Notes under the pieces: model-generated
What the model saw: the letters and a program-made list of their open reading frames with translations, nothing else
Databases searched by the model: none
Told to the model about the DNA's origin: nothing
IMG/VR virus record: IMGVR_UViG_3300042923_000029
Span: 1 to 22,667 of that record
Source: a virus
DNA: 22,667 nt
Strand: one strand, 5' to 3'
Position numbers and translations under genes: made by a program
Part shown: positions 6,503 to 14,305 of the stretch, one piece after another
Layout of the letters: each line of letters begins with the position of its first letter
Numbering within the stretch: the first letter of the stretch is position 1

Positions 6503-7597
6503 ATGGGAAATACATTATTAACACCACAAATAATTGCGAATGAAGCACTTATGGTACTGGAAAGTCAGCTTACTATGGCCAATCTGGTACATAGAGATTA
6601 TTCTTCGGAATATGTACAGGTGGGTGATACAATTACTGTAAGAAAACCGGCTAAATTCGTGGCTAAAAACTTCACGGGAACAACTTCAAGCCAGGATGTT
6701 ACAGAGGGTAGTGTACCTGTAGTAATGGACAGATTCCGTGATGTCACAGTTAAAGTTACATCAAAAGAAATGTCACTTGATATTAAGAATTTTTCAGACC
6801 AGATTGTAACACCTGCAATTTCAGCTATTGCACAGGCGGTTGATATTGATCTGCTCGCAGTAGGTGTGTCAAAGGCAGCCAAAACGGCAACCGTATCTGG
6901 AACTCCGGCTATTACCGATATTGCAGGAGTAGGTAAAGCACTTGATATTTCCAAGGCACCAAGAGACAATAGAAGATTAATTCTTCCTCCTAGCATTCTG
7001 TATAAATACAACACTTTAGACAACTTTGCTAAACAGGCGTATGCCGGAGATTCTCAGGCACTAAGAAATGCAGAAGTAGGCCGTGTATATACTTGCGACA
7101 CTTTTATGTCACAGAACTGCCCTGAGAATGCATCTGCTACAGCCGGAACAGTAGCTTCATACAAGGTTGTAGGTACTGCAAATGCTACACAATTTACTGT
7201 AAGCGATGGTTCAGCAGCAACTGGCACTATTAAAACAGGAGATCAGCTTATTGTAAATGGATATTTATATACTGTAACAGAAGATTTAACTCTTTCAAGT
7301 GGTGCCGGTACTCTTAAAGTAGATCAAAATATTCCAGCAACTATTTCCGAAGCAGTAGCCGTTAAAGTTATCAATAAGGCTCACGCACTTGGATTCCACA
7401 GAAACGGACTTGCATTGGTAACACGTCAATTAGAGCTGCCTATGGGTGCTACAAATGCCTATATTGCAAGTGCAAACGGATTGGCAGTTCGTGTAGTAAT
7501 GGATTACGATACTACTACAAAGACTGATACAATTTCTTTCGATATTATTTATGGTATCAAAGAGTTAGATACATCTTTATTAGTAGACTTTGCTTAA
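6503..7597 (+). CDS. Major capsid protein, P22-coat type with inserted domain
   Basis: This 364-residue HK97-fold coat protein forms the capsid shell. The N-terminal half (LLTPQIIANEALMVLESQLT; VGDTITVRKPAKF; FRDVTVKVTSKEMSLDI) fits the P22 coat family. Residues about 203-290 form a Thr/Gly/Ala-rich beta stretch (YKVVGTANATQFTVSDGSAA ... TGDQLIVNGYLYTVTEDLTL). It occupies the place of the P22 I-domain, which in P22 stabilises the subunit during folding. The C-terminal part (LGFHRNGLALVTRQLELPMG) closes the core. ATG 6503 follows AAAGAGG. The gene lies between scaffold and connector, as expected. Confidence 0.87.
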   Translation: MGNTLLTPQIIANEALMVLESQLTMANLVHRDYSSEYVQVGDTITVRKPAKFVAKNFTGTTSSQDVTEGSVPVVMDRFRDVTVKVTSKEMSLDIKNFSDQIVTPAISAIAQAVDIDLLAVGVSKAAKTATVSGTPAITDIAGVGKALDISKAPRDNRRLILPPSILYKYNTLDNFAKQAYAGDSQALRNAEVGRVYTCDTFMSQNCPENASATAGTVASYKVVGTANATQFTVSDGSAATGTIKTGDQLIVNGYLYTVTEDLTLSSGAGTLKVDQNIPATISEAVAVKVINKAHALGFHRNGLALVTRQLELPMGATNAYIASANGLAVRVVMDYDTTTKTDTISFDIIYGIKELDTSLLVDFA

Positions 7598-7615
7598 GAA
7601 TTGGAGGGCGTCACA

Positions 7616-7996
7616 ATGGTAAGCTATACCACATTAACATTTTATAAAAATACATATTTGATGGGTAGACAGGCGGTCATTAGTGACGCCTTATTCCCTT
7701 TGTATGCCCTTAAAGCTACAAGGGCAATAAAACTGCACACCTTTAACAATATAAATGAAACTGAGCCATATAAGGACGAATTACAGATGTGTTGTTGCGA
7801 GGTTGCGGAGAATCTTTATAAAAAGGATAACCCTGCAACTGTAGTTGAACCGAATATAAAGAGCGAAACAACCGGTAGTCATTCAATCACGTTCGAGACA
7901 CGGACAGCTACAGAAGAATATAACAGAACGGTTGTAAAAGGGATTATTCATACATGGTTATTAGATACGGGTTATTTATATAGGGGGTTATGCTAA
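7616..7996 (+). CDS. Head-tail connector/adaptor protein
   Basis: The 126-residue product (MVSYTTLTFYKNTYLMG at the start, mostly helical through residue 80) has the size and position of the SPP1 gp15/HK97 gp6-like adaptor, which docks on the portal and continues the DNA channel. The ATG at 7616 is chosen because GGAGGG at 7603-7608 is correctly spaced; a TTG at 7601 in the same frame lies before that site. Its stop overlaps the next start as TAATG. A CCC triplet (about residues 58-60) is unusual for a connector. Function comes mainly from gene order. Confidence 0.68.
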   Translation: MVSYTTLTFYKNTYLMGRQAVISDALFPLYALKATRAIKLHTFNNINETEPYKDELQMCCCEVAENLYKKDNPATVVEPNIKSETTGSHSITFETRTATEEYNRTVVKGIIHTWLLDTGYLYRGLC

Positions 7997-8415
7997 TGTA
8001 TACCAACACAGCAATAACGATTTATAACAAGCGTTCTGATGGTTATCATAGACATGTAATCGATAGGGTTTTTTGGGATTCTGTAAAGCAATCTAATATT
8101 AATAAAAGCGGGATTTCCTCTTCTGATTCAGTATCAATTTTCATACCACTGGAAATGCTTGAAAACTATGTGGAACCCAAAGCATATATAGCACTATCGA
8201 GCACAGGAGATAAATTTACTTTTCAAGCAAACTCAGCAGATTTAATAATTAAAGGTATAGTAAATAATGTTATTGATAACACATCACAACAAACGCAATC
8301 TACATCATTAGCAGCAATTAGAAATGCCTATGATAATGTTGTTGCTGTTACAATAGTTGATGATAAGAGATTTGGTAGCCCTGCAATGCAACATTTTCAA
8401 TTATCTTGTAAGTAG
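7996..8415 (+). CDS. Head-completion protein, possible DUF6751 type
   Basis: The 139-residue product starts MYTNTAITIYNKRSDGYHRH and is largely beta (VSIFIPLEMLENYVEPKAYI; DLIIKGIVNNVI; VVAVTIVDDKRFGSPAMQHF). I recall similar proteins as DUF6751, found between connector and minor capsid genes in Firmicutes phages, in the place of the SPP1 gp16-like stopper; that function is inference. Two in-frame starts exist, ATG 7990 and ATG 7996. The AGGGGG at 7982-7987 leaves only two bases before 7990 but eight before 7996, so I use 7996, which gives a TAATG overlap with the previous stop. Confidence 0.65.
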   Translation: MYTNTAITIYNKRSDGYHRHVIDRVFWDSVKQSNINKSGISSSDSVSIFIPLEMLENYVEPKAYIALSSTGDKFTFQANSADLIIKGIVNNVIDNTSQQTQSTSLAAIRNAYDNVVAVTIVDDKRFGSPAMQHFQLSCK

Positions 8416-8423
8416 GTGATATC

Positions 8424-8849
8424 ATAAAAACTAATGTAAGATTGAAAATGAAGCCTGTTGGTCAGTTAATTAATGAAAGAGGTCTTAATTCTGGTGGAAA
8501 AGTTCAAAAGTTTATAGACCAAGAAACCATTAGATACATGGACCCGTACACACCTAGAATAACAGGAGATTTGATAAAATCGGTGACAAGGGGAAGTGAA
8601 ATTGGAAGTGGCGAGTTAGAATATGCTTCGCCGTCTGCAAGATATCATTATTATGGTAAATTGATGGTTTCATCCGTTACAGGTAGCGCATATGCAACAC
8701 ATGGAGAAAAAAAGGTGCTAACCGATAAAGACTTAGAATATAGCAAGACTTCTAATCCAATGGCAGGCCCTTATTGGTTTGAACGTATGAAAGCAGATCA
8801 CAAGGATGATATATTGAATGGTGCCCGAAAGATAGTAGGTGCAAAATGA
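8424..8849 (+). CDS. Minor capsid/head-tail joining protein, apparent AUA start
   Basis: The product resembles the small minor capsid proteins of Firmicutes phages, with N-terminal NVRLKMKPVGQLINERGLNS, a central ITGDLIKSV block and C-terminal AGPYWFERMKADHKDDIL. The frame opens after a stop at 8409. A good ribosome site AGGTGAT (8414-8420) points to ATA at 8424. Starting there restores an IKTNVRLKMKP N-terminus, like the M-K-x-N-V-x-L-K-P start I recall for this family, giving 141 residues. The next conventional starts, TTG 8442 and ATG 8448, have no ribosome site. An out-of-frame ATG directly followed by TAA at 8434-8439 could feed re-initiation at 8442. Its end overlaps the next gene by ATGA. 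Confidence 0.72.
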   Translation: MKTNVRLKMKPVGQLINERGLNSGGKVQKFIDQETIRYMDPYTPRITGDLIKSVTRGSEIGSGELEYASPSARYHYYGKLMVSSVTGSAYATHGEKKVLTDKDLEYSKTSNPMAGPYWFERMKADHKDDILNGARKIVGAK

Positions 8850-9292
8850 ATATAATTGAAGTAGTAAGGGAAGTATTATCCACCTTTCCTAAAATAGCCG
8901 AGTTAAATGGTGGACTAGATATTGACTTTACAGATAATAAGGTTGGTGATTGTGGATTATATCCAAATGGTGACCAACTTATGAAAGAAGATATTATTGG
9001 AAACCAAGATAGACAACATAATTTTGTACTATATGCTAAATTTCAGTCATTTGTAGATTATGACCGCTTAGCAAATAGTACTTTTTTATTGGATTTAGCT
9101 TACTGGCTTGAAAAAGCAGCTAAAAACCAAGAAATAGAAGTAACAATTGATGAAAAATTAGTAACTGGAAAACTAAGAAAGCTAAGAAGTGCCAACGGAA
9201 TGTTATATGGATATGAAAACGAAACACTTAGCGGACCTGTTACCTACCAGTTGCAAATATATGCGGAATACCACTTAGAAAGTGAGGTCTAA
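8846..9292 (+). CDS. Tail completion/terminator protein
   Basis: This 148-residue protein occupies the position of the tail terminator, which caps the tail tube and joins it to the head. It starts MNIIEVVREVLSTFPKIAEL. It has a mixed alpha/beta middle (FVLYAKFQSFVDYDRLANST, near 60-80), a helix (LLDLAYWLEKAAKNQE) and a closing beta segment (GPVTYQLQIYAEYHLE). That matches the minor capsid protein C-like/tail-completion proteins found directly before the tail tube gene in Gram-positive siphoviruses. It overlaps the preceding gene by four bases, suggesting coupled translation, and ends four bases before the tail tube start. Confidence 0.7.
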   Translation: MNIIEVVREVLSTFPKIAELNGGLDIDFTDNKVGDCGLYPNGDQLMKEDIIGNQDRQHNFVLYAKFQSFVDYDRLANSTFLLDLAYWLEKAAKNQEIEVTIDEKLVTGKLRKLRSANGMLYGYENETLSGPVTYQLQIYAEYHLESEV

Positions 9293-9295
9293 ATA

Positions 9296-10051
9296 ATGGC
9301 AAAGATAGAAAGAAAATTCCTTGCACATATGATTGATTCTTCTTTAACTTTAACCCCTGCTTATGCAAGACTTGGCAAAGATTTAGAGGAATACAATACA
9401 GAAATGAATGCAGAGGTTAACAGTACACAAAATATCCTCGGAGAAACTAGTAAGAGTATTAGTAGCTATGAAGCTCAGGCTTCTGTTGAACCATTCTATG
9501 CTGATAAAGATGATCCAATGTTCCCTAAATTACAGTTGATAATTGACGAGCGTAAAGTATTAGATGATCTTAAGACAACTGTTTTAGAAGTACATCTGTG
9601 GGAAGAGATAACAAGCGGAGTATTTGTTGCTTATAGAGAAGATGCATTGATCGAAATTGCATCTTACGGCGGTGACAATACAGGTTATCAAATATCTTTC
9701 AATATTCATCATATTGGTGGAAGAGTGAAAGGTACATATACAGCAGCAACTAAGACATTTACCCCAGATACTGGCGCATTAGGTAAATTATTAATAGAAG
9801 TGATCAAAGGTGGAACAACCACCACTACAAAAGTTTCTGATGTTATCGGAGAGCCTGCAGGTTCAAGTTTAATGTATAAAGTAGGAAGCAACCTAACAGC
9901 CCCTAAATTTGGTGATGCAAGCACTGGGTACACAGCTTTAACGCCAGGTTCTACAATTACAACCTCGGCAGGACAGTTAATTGTTGTTGTTGCAGTAAGC
10001 ACGACAATTGTAGCTGCATCCGACATAGTTCCAGTTGTAGTTGGTGCATAA
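9296..10051 (+). CDS. Major tail tube protein with C-terminal added domain
   Basis: The 251-residue product is the expected tail tube subunit, polymerising into the conduit for DNA. Residues 1-155 hold the tube core (KFLAHMIDSS; EYNTEMNAEVNSTQNILGET; YEAQASVEPFYADKDDPMFP; SYGGDNTGYQISFNIHHIGG), typical of this family in Clostridia phages. Residues about 165-251 are a Thr/Val/Gly-rich beta extension ending IVVVAVSTTIVAASDIVPVV. This is probably an extra surface domain, as many tail tubes have Ig-like additions, but I cannot name its fold. A stable hairpin follows the stop, fitting an abundant protein whose transcript end is protected or partly terminated. Confidence 0.85.
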   Translation: MAKIERKFLAHMIDSSLTLTPAYARLGKDLEEYNTEMNAEVNSTQNILGETSKSISSYEAQASVEPFYADKDDPMFPKLQLIIDERKVLDDLKTTVLEVHLWEEITSGVFVAYREDALIEIASYGGDNTGYQISFNIHHIGGRVKGTYTAATKTFTPDTGALGKLLIEVIKGGTTTTTKVSDVIGEPAGSSLMYKVGSNLTAPKFGDASTGYTALTPGSTITTSAGQLIVVVAVSTTIVAASDIVPVVVGA

Positions 10052-10059
10052 ATTAATAT

Positions 10060-10080
10060 GGGCGGTCTAACCGCCCTTTA
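10060..10080 (+). terminator. Hairpin after the tail tube gene (attenuator)
   Basis: GGGCGGT 10060-10066 pairs perfectly with ACCGCCC 10070-10076 around a three-base CTA loop, followed by only TTTA. The stem is strong but the T run is short, so it is more likely a partial terminator or RNA-end stabiliser than a full stop. It separates the abundant tail tube from the low-abundance chaperones and tape measure. Confidence 0.7.
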
Positions 10081-10093
10081 AGGAGGATATATA

Positions 10094-10531
10094 ATGCAGA
10101 ATTTATCAATGAATGATGGTTTTAAGGAATTTTCAATTAACAATGATCCCAATAGAGTGATTAGGTTTAATCCCTCTGACTTTGGTATTATTGATAGAAT
10201 TAACAGTGCTTATGCAGAAATAGAAAAATCCACAAATGTTGATACTGATGTGACATTAAAGAATGATGGTACTGCAAAAGACGACTTAGAAAAGGCAGCA
10301 ATGATTGTACAACAGGTAAGCAACACTATTAAAGGGCAAATTGATTACATATTCAATAGTCCAGTATCTGATATAGTATTCGGAAAACAAAGTCCATTAA
10401 GTTTAGTTGGTGGAATGCCACTGTATGAGCAATTTCTTAATGTTGTTATACCTGTAATCAAGAAGGATGTACAAAAGGAACAGGAGTCCAGTAGAAAGCG
10501 TGTAAATAAGTATGTGGATGTGATTAAATGA
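10094..10531 (+). CDS. Tail assembly chaperone (gpG-like)
   Basis: Between the tail tube and tape measure, siphoviruses encode chaperones that coat the tape measure before the tube polymerises. This 145-residue protein has that position and a fitting composition: a short beta-like N-terminus (FKEFSINNDPNRVIRFNPSD), then helices rich in charged residues (SAYAEIEKST; DDLEKAAMIVQQVSNTIKGQ), ending QKEQESSRKRVNKYVDVIK. A very good ribosome site AGGAGG at 10081-10086 precedes ATG 10094. It overlaps the next gene by ATGA. I found no slippery heptamer at the junction, so the second chaperone is made from its own start. Confidence 0.75.
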   Translation: MQNLSMNDGFKEFSINNDPNRVIRFNPSDFGIIDRINSAYAEIEKSTNVDTDVTLKNDGTAKDDLEKAAMIVQQVSNTIKGQIDYIFNSPVSDIVFGKQSPLSLVGGMPLYEQFLNVVIPVIKKDVQKEQESSRKRVNKYVDVIK

Positions 10532-11088
10532 TCGGGCAACTGCCAAAAAAACTTACTGTAAATGGCGTTGAATATTCAATACGCAGCGACTACAGAATTA
10601 TTTTACATATATTTTCTGCATACAATGACCCCGAGGTGTTGGACATGGAAAAAGCAGAGGTTATGCTAAAATGTCTGTACGAAGAGTTCGAAAAAATACC
10701 CGATGTAGACTACCAAGAAGCGCATGACCAGGCTATATGGTTCTTAGAGGGTGGGAAAAGCGCAAAACAAACCAATAATGATAAAAAACTGCTTGATTGG
10801 GAGCAAGATGAACATTTAATATTCCCGGCTATTAATAAAGTGGCAGGTTATGAAATAAGAGAAAAAGAATATCTTCACTGGTGGACCGCACTAGGTTTCT
10901 TTAATGAAATCGGTGACGGTCTTTTTACAACTGTTCTTTCAATAAGACAGAAAAAGGCAAAAGGTAGAAAATTAGAAAAACATGAACAGGAATTTTATAA
11001 ACAGAATCAAGACTTAATCTGTTTAAAAGAGAAGTATTCAGAAGAAGTAAAAGAAAAAATTGATTATTACAATAATCTCCTGGGATAG
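10528..11088 (+). CDS. Gp15-family tail protein (second tail chaperone)
   Basis: The 186-residue product matches the phage Gp15 family: PKKLTVNGVEYSIRSDYRII at 5-24, then ILHIFSAYNDPEV, a MLKCLYEEFEKIPDVDYQEA segment, and a Trp-rich region HWWTALGFFNEIGDGLFTTV at about 113-132. The C-terminal third is highly charged and helical. Gp15 proteins lie between the first chaperone and the tape measure in Gram-positive phages and are taken to be the counterpart of the lambda gpT part. The start overlaps the previous stop by four bases (ATGA), so translation is probably coupled. Confidence 0.83.
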   Translation: MIGQLPKKLTVNGVEYSIRSDYRIILHIFSAYNDPEVLDMEKAEVMLKCLYEEFEKIPDVDYQEAHDQAIWFLEGGKSAKQTNNDKKLLDWEQDEHLIFPAINKVAGYEIREKEYLHWWTALGFFNEIGDGLFTTVLSIRQKKAKGRKLEKHEQEFYKQNQDLICLKEKYSEEVKEKIDYYNNLLG

Positions 11089-11103
11089 AAAGGAGGTATT
11101 AAC

Positions 11104-13887
11104 GTGGCTGATGGCACACTGATATTTGACACACGATTAGATTCGGACGGGTTTAACAAGGGTTCGAATACTTTAAAAGGGCAAGTAAATGCTTTAAAAA
11201 GTGTATTTTCTAGTTTTGGAAAGGTAGTTGCAACAGCTTTCGCAGTACATAAGATCGTAGACCTAGGTAAACAGGCAATCGAAACAGCATCAGATATACA
11301 AGAGGTACAAAATGTTGTTGATACTGCATTCGGTTCTATGGCCTATAAAATGGAAGAGTTTGCAAAAACATCTATTGAGACATTTGGTATATCAAAACTG
11401 ACAGCAAAACAGACAGGCTCAACCTTAATGGCTATGGCTCGTGGTATGGGTATAGCTCTTGATACTGCATCCGATATGTCCATATCACTAACGGCTTTAT
11501 CTGCTGATATGTCATCTTTCTATAATGTAAGTCAAGATGTAGCCAGTACAGCTTTAAAATCCATTTTTACAGGTGAAACAGAAACATTAAAGCGGTTTGG
11601 TATAGTTATGACACAGGCCAATTTACAGGCATTTGCATTATCAAGAGGTATAAAAGGCAATGTTGCCGATATGAATCAGGCACAGATTACATTGCTTAGA
11701 TACCAATATGTTATGCAACAAACCACATTAGCACAAGGGGACTTTGCAAAGACAAGCGATTCATGGGCCAATCAAACTAGAATCTTAAGTGAAAGATGGA
11801 AAGAGCTACTAGGAATCATTGGAAATGGATTAGTTCAAGTCCTTGCGCCAGTTGTTAGGTATATTAACACAGCACTATCTTATTTGATTAAGTTTGCTAC
11901 GGCTGCAAGCAGTGTATTGGCGTCACTATTTGGAGTAGGACAGCAATCATCACAAACAGCTAAAACAATTGAATCGGTTGGGTCTAGTGCTTCTGATGCA
12001 AGTACAGGACTTGATAATATGGGAGATTCGGCTAAAACAGCAGCTAAGAAAGCCCAAAAGTCATTATCTTCTATAGATCAATTAAATACAGTTTCCGAAA
12101 GTGTAGCCGATAGTAGCAAAGATGCTGCCGGTGCTATATCTGGAATGGGTGACGGCGCAGGTGGCATGTACTTCGATACACCTACAGTGGGTGAAGCTGA
12201 TACTTCCGAGTTAGAAAAAGGAATAGAAAAGACTGTATCGAAAATAAAGACCATGTTACAGCCCCTCACAGACGCATTAGGGCGTTTTAAGACTGCCGTT
12301 GCACCATTTGCCAGGAATGTCGGTCAAGGGCTTAAATGGTTCTTTGAAAACGTCATGGTGCCATTAGGCAAATGGACAATATCAGATTTATTACCTGCAT
12401 TCCTTGATACTTTGGGCACAGCCATTGGTGTTGTCAATTCTGTTATTGAGGTATTTAAGCCATACGGGTTATGGTTATGGGAAAACTTCTTAAAACCAAT
12501 TGCAACATGGACAGGTGGAGCAATCGTTGAATTCCTAAATATGCTTACGGATGGCCTTACTAAACTATCTGGATGGATTAATGAAAATCAATCAACCGTA
12601 GCCAATGCAGCATTAATAATTGGCGGTTTCTTTGCAGCTTTTAAAATTGCAGAATTTATAGTATGGATAGCACCATTGATATCTGCATTCGGTAGCTTTA
12701 TATCATCTGGTGGTTTGCTTAGTGCCGTTTTATCTGGTTTATCAACGGTTATAAGTGCGTTGAGTGCCCCTGTTGTACTCATAGCTGCAGCATTAGGTCT
12801 ATTAATCATTTCTTTTATAGACTTATATAACAATAGCGAAAGTTTTAGACAATCAATAGCCGAATTAGGTTCCACATGGCTAGCAGCATTACAGCCCTTG
12901 GCTGAGTTTGTAGGTACTGTATTATCTGATGCGTGGAATAAGATTTTAAAACCAGTTATAGAGTTCTTTTTAAATACATTATTGCCAAACTTGATAACTA
13001 CATTTAAAAATTTATGGGAAAAAGTATTAATTCCATTAGGTGCTTTCATTGGTACCGTGTTGCAGCCTGTATTTAAGGTTTTATCGGATATCCTTACATC
13101 TTTATGGAAAAACATTGTCTTACCATTGGCACAGGCAATAGGAGCGGTGTTTAAAGAAGCATGGAACGGATTATACAGCGTCCTTAATAAGACAGTTATA
13201 CCAATTATAGGGGATGTTATAAAGGACCTTACATCATTATGGAAGAATGTTATTAATCCAATTATAAAAGTATTATGGGATAACTTAAAACCTGCTTTTG
13301 ATACTGTCTTTAAAGGCATAGGAGGGGTAATAAACGGACTAAAAGAAACCATGACAGGTATTATCAAATTCATAACAGGAGTATTTACAGGAGATTGGAA
13401 AAAAGCATGGGATGGTGTTAAATCTATCTTTAAAGGTATTTTTGATTCCCTTGTATCGATTGTAAAAACCCCTATAAATCTAATTATAGATATAATAAAT
13501 GGATTAATAAATGGTATTGTAACAGGAATAAATACTGTTATAAATGCAGTTAATAAACTTAGTTTTAGTTTACCAGAAGCATTGGGAGGTTTCACGGTCG
13601 GTTTTAACTTAAAGACCCTTACAGCGCCTAAGATACCTAAATTAGCAACAGGGGCAGTAATACCACCCCGTAGCGAATTCATGGCTATATTAGGAGATCA
13701 AAAACGTGGGGTTAATATTGAGGCTCCTTTGGATACTATAGTTGAAGCATTTAGACAGGTTACGGGTAATGGCGTAGGTGGAAATATTACATTTGTTGCT
13801 CAGGTTGATGGGAAAACATTATTTGAAGTTACAAGAACTCAGGCCGAACTATTCACATCGCAGACCGGACAGCCGGCGTTCGCATAG
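11104..13887 (+). CDS. Tape measure protein
   Basis: At 927 residues this is the longest gene, and its length should set the tail length. The GTG start at 11104 is preceded by AAAGGAGGT, almost perfect. Residues 1-260 hold the conserved phage tail tape measure core (FDTRLDSDGFNKGSNTLKGQ; ALKSIFTGETETLKRFGIVM; DFAKTSDSWANQTRILSERW). Residues 280-370 are a Ser/Ala/Asp-rich linker. Hydrophobic helices follow at about 505-575. About 595-740 carries periodic Trp/Pro helical repeats of the type LW(K/E)(N/K)xxxPxxxxxxxV. A further hydrophobic segment, PINLIIDIINGLINGIVTGI, follows near 796-815. Hydrophobic stretches may insert in the host membrane during DNA ejection. The long antisense open frame across it is a composition effect. 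Confidence 0.92.
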   Translation: MADGTLIFDTRLDSDGFNKGSNTLKGQVNALKSVFSSFGKVVATAFAVHKIVDLGKQAIETASDIQEVQNVVDTAFGSMAYKMEEFAKTSIETFGISKLTAKQTGSTLMAMARGMGIALDTASDMSISLTALSADMSSFYNVSQDVASTALKSIFTGETETLKRFGIVMTQANLQAFALSRGIKGNVADMNQAQITLLRYQYVMQQTTLAQGDFAKTSDSWANQTRILSERWKELLGIIGNGLVQVLAPVVRYINTALSYLIKFATAASSVLASLFGVGQQSSQTAKTIESVGSSASDASTGLDNMGDSAKTAAKKAQKSLSSIDQLNTVSESVADSSKDAAGAISGMGDGAGGMYFDTPTVGEADTSELEKGIEKTVSKIKTMLQPLTDALGRFKTAVAPFARNVGQGLKWFFENVMVPLGKWTISDLLPAFLDTLGTAIGVVNSVIEVFKPYGLWLWENFLKPIATWTGGAIVEFLNMLTDGLTKLSGWINENQSTVANAALIIGGFFAAFKIAEFIVWIAPLISAFGSFISSGGLLSAVLSGLSTVISALSAPVVLIAAALGLLIISFIDLYNNSESFRQSIAELGSTWLAALQPLAEFVGTVLSDAWNKILKPVIEFFLNTLLPNLITTFKNLWEKVLIPLGAFIGTVLQPVFKVLSDILTSLWKNIVLPLAQAIGAVFKEAWNGLYSVLNKTVIPIIGDVIKDLTSLWKNVINPIIKVLWDNLKPAFDTVFKGIGGVINGLKETMTGIIKFITGVFTGDWKKAWDGVKSIFKGIFDSLVSIVKTPINLIIDIINGLINGIVTGINTVINAVNKLSFSLPEALGGFTVGFNLKTLTAPKIPKLATGAVIPPRSEFMAILGDQKRGVNIEAPLDTIVEAFRQVTGNGVGGNITFVAQVDGKTLFEVTRTQAELFTSQTGQPAFA

Positions 13888-13900
13888 AAAGGGGTATGTC

Positions 13901-14305
13901 ATGACAGGCAACGGATACGTATTAATGGTTAATGGTACTCCCTTTCCAAATGCATTATTGGCTCCAAGTGGATACAGCAATACGCCTAACCGCAGGCTAG
14001 ATAAAAATAGCCATGACGATGGAACAGGTGGTACCATTCGCAACATATTACCAAAAAGAAAAACAACTGCAAAAATTAAGACAAAAGACGATTTAACTTA
14101 TGGTCAAAAACTGATAGTTCAAGCGTTTTTTCCTAATCGCGACTACGTAACTGTAGACCTCTGGAATGATGAAGACAACGCGTATGAAACCACACAGTTT
14201 TATGTGCCAGATGTTACATATACAGTTAAATTCATTGATTCTCATGGCAACTTTTACTATGACCCTATTGAGTTTGAATTTATTTCGTATGGGAGGAGAC
14301 CATGA
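13901..14305 (+). CDS. Small distal-tail protein, DUF6711-like
   Basis: This 134-residue protein lies between tape measure and tail-tip protein, where Gram-positive siphoviruses put the distal tail (Dit) component or a small DUF6711 protein. It shows an N-terminal NGYVLMVNGTPFPNALLAPS, a GTIRNILPKRKTTAKIK strand, and C-terminal YETTQFYVPDVTYTVKF. This fits a beta-sandwich tail protein; I recall DUF6711 with a comparable layout (conserved Arg before charged strands, Tyr-Val near the end). The ATG at 13901 follows GAAAGGGG; an upstream extension in the same frame lies in the tape measure gene and lacks a ribosome site. It overlaps the next gene by ATGA. Confidence 0.65.
   Translation: MTGNGYVLMVNGTPFPNALLAPSGYSNTPNRRLDKNSHDDGTGGTIRNILPKRKTTAKIKTKDDLTYGQKLIVQAFFPNRDYVTVDLWNDEDNAYETTQFYVPDVTYTVKFIDSHGNFYYDPIEFEFISYGRRP

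Noticed and set aside
6598-7023. 141-residue minus-strand open frame
   Set aside because: Antisense to the coat gene, no ribosome site, composition typical of a shadow frame.
10520-10560. Programmed -1 frameshift joining the two tail chaperones
   Set aside because: The bases before the first stop (GTGATTAAATGA) do not form a slippery heptamer; the A-run at 10543-10550 lies after the stop of the first gene. A good ATGA overlap explains the second gene.
12588-13682. 364-residue open frame on the minus strand
   Set aside because: It is antisense to the well-supported tape measure gene, has no ribosome site, and reads as a basic, low-information Pro/Ile/Thr/Lys mix with no motifs; it arises from the codon bias of the sense gene.
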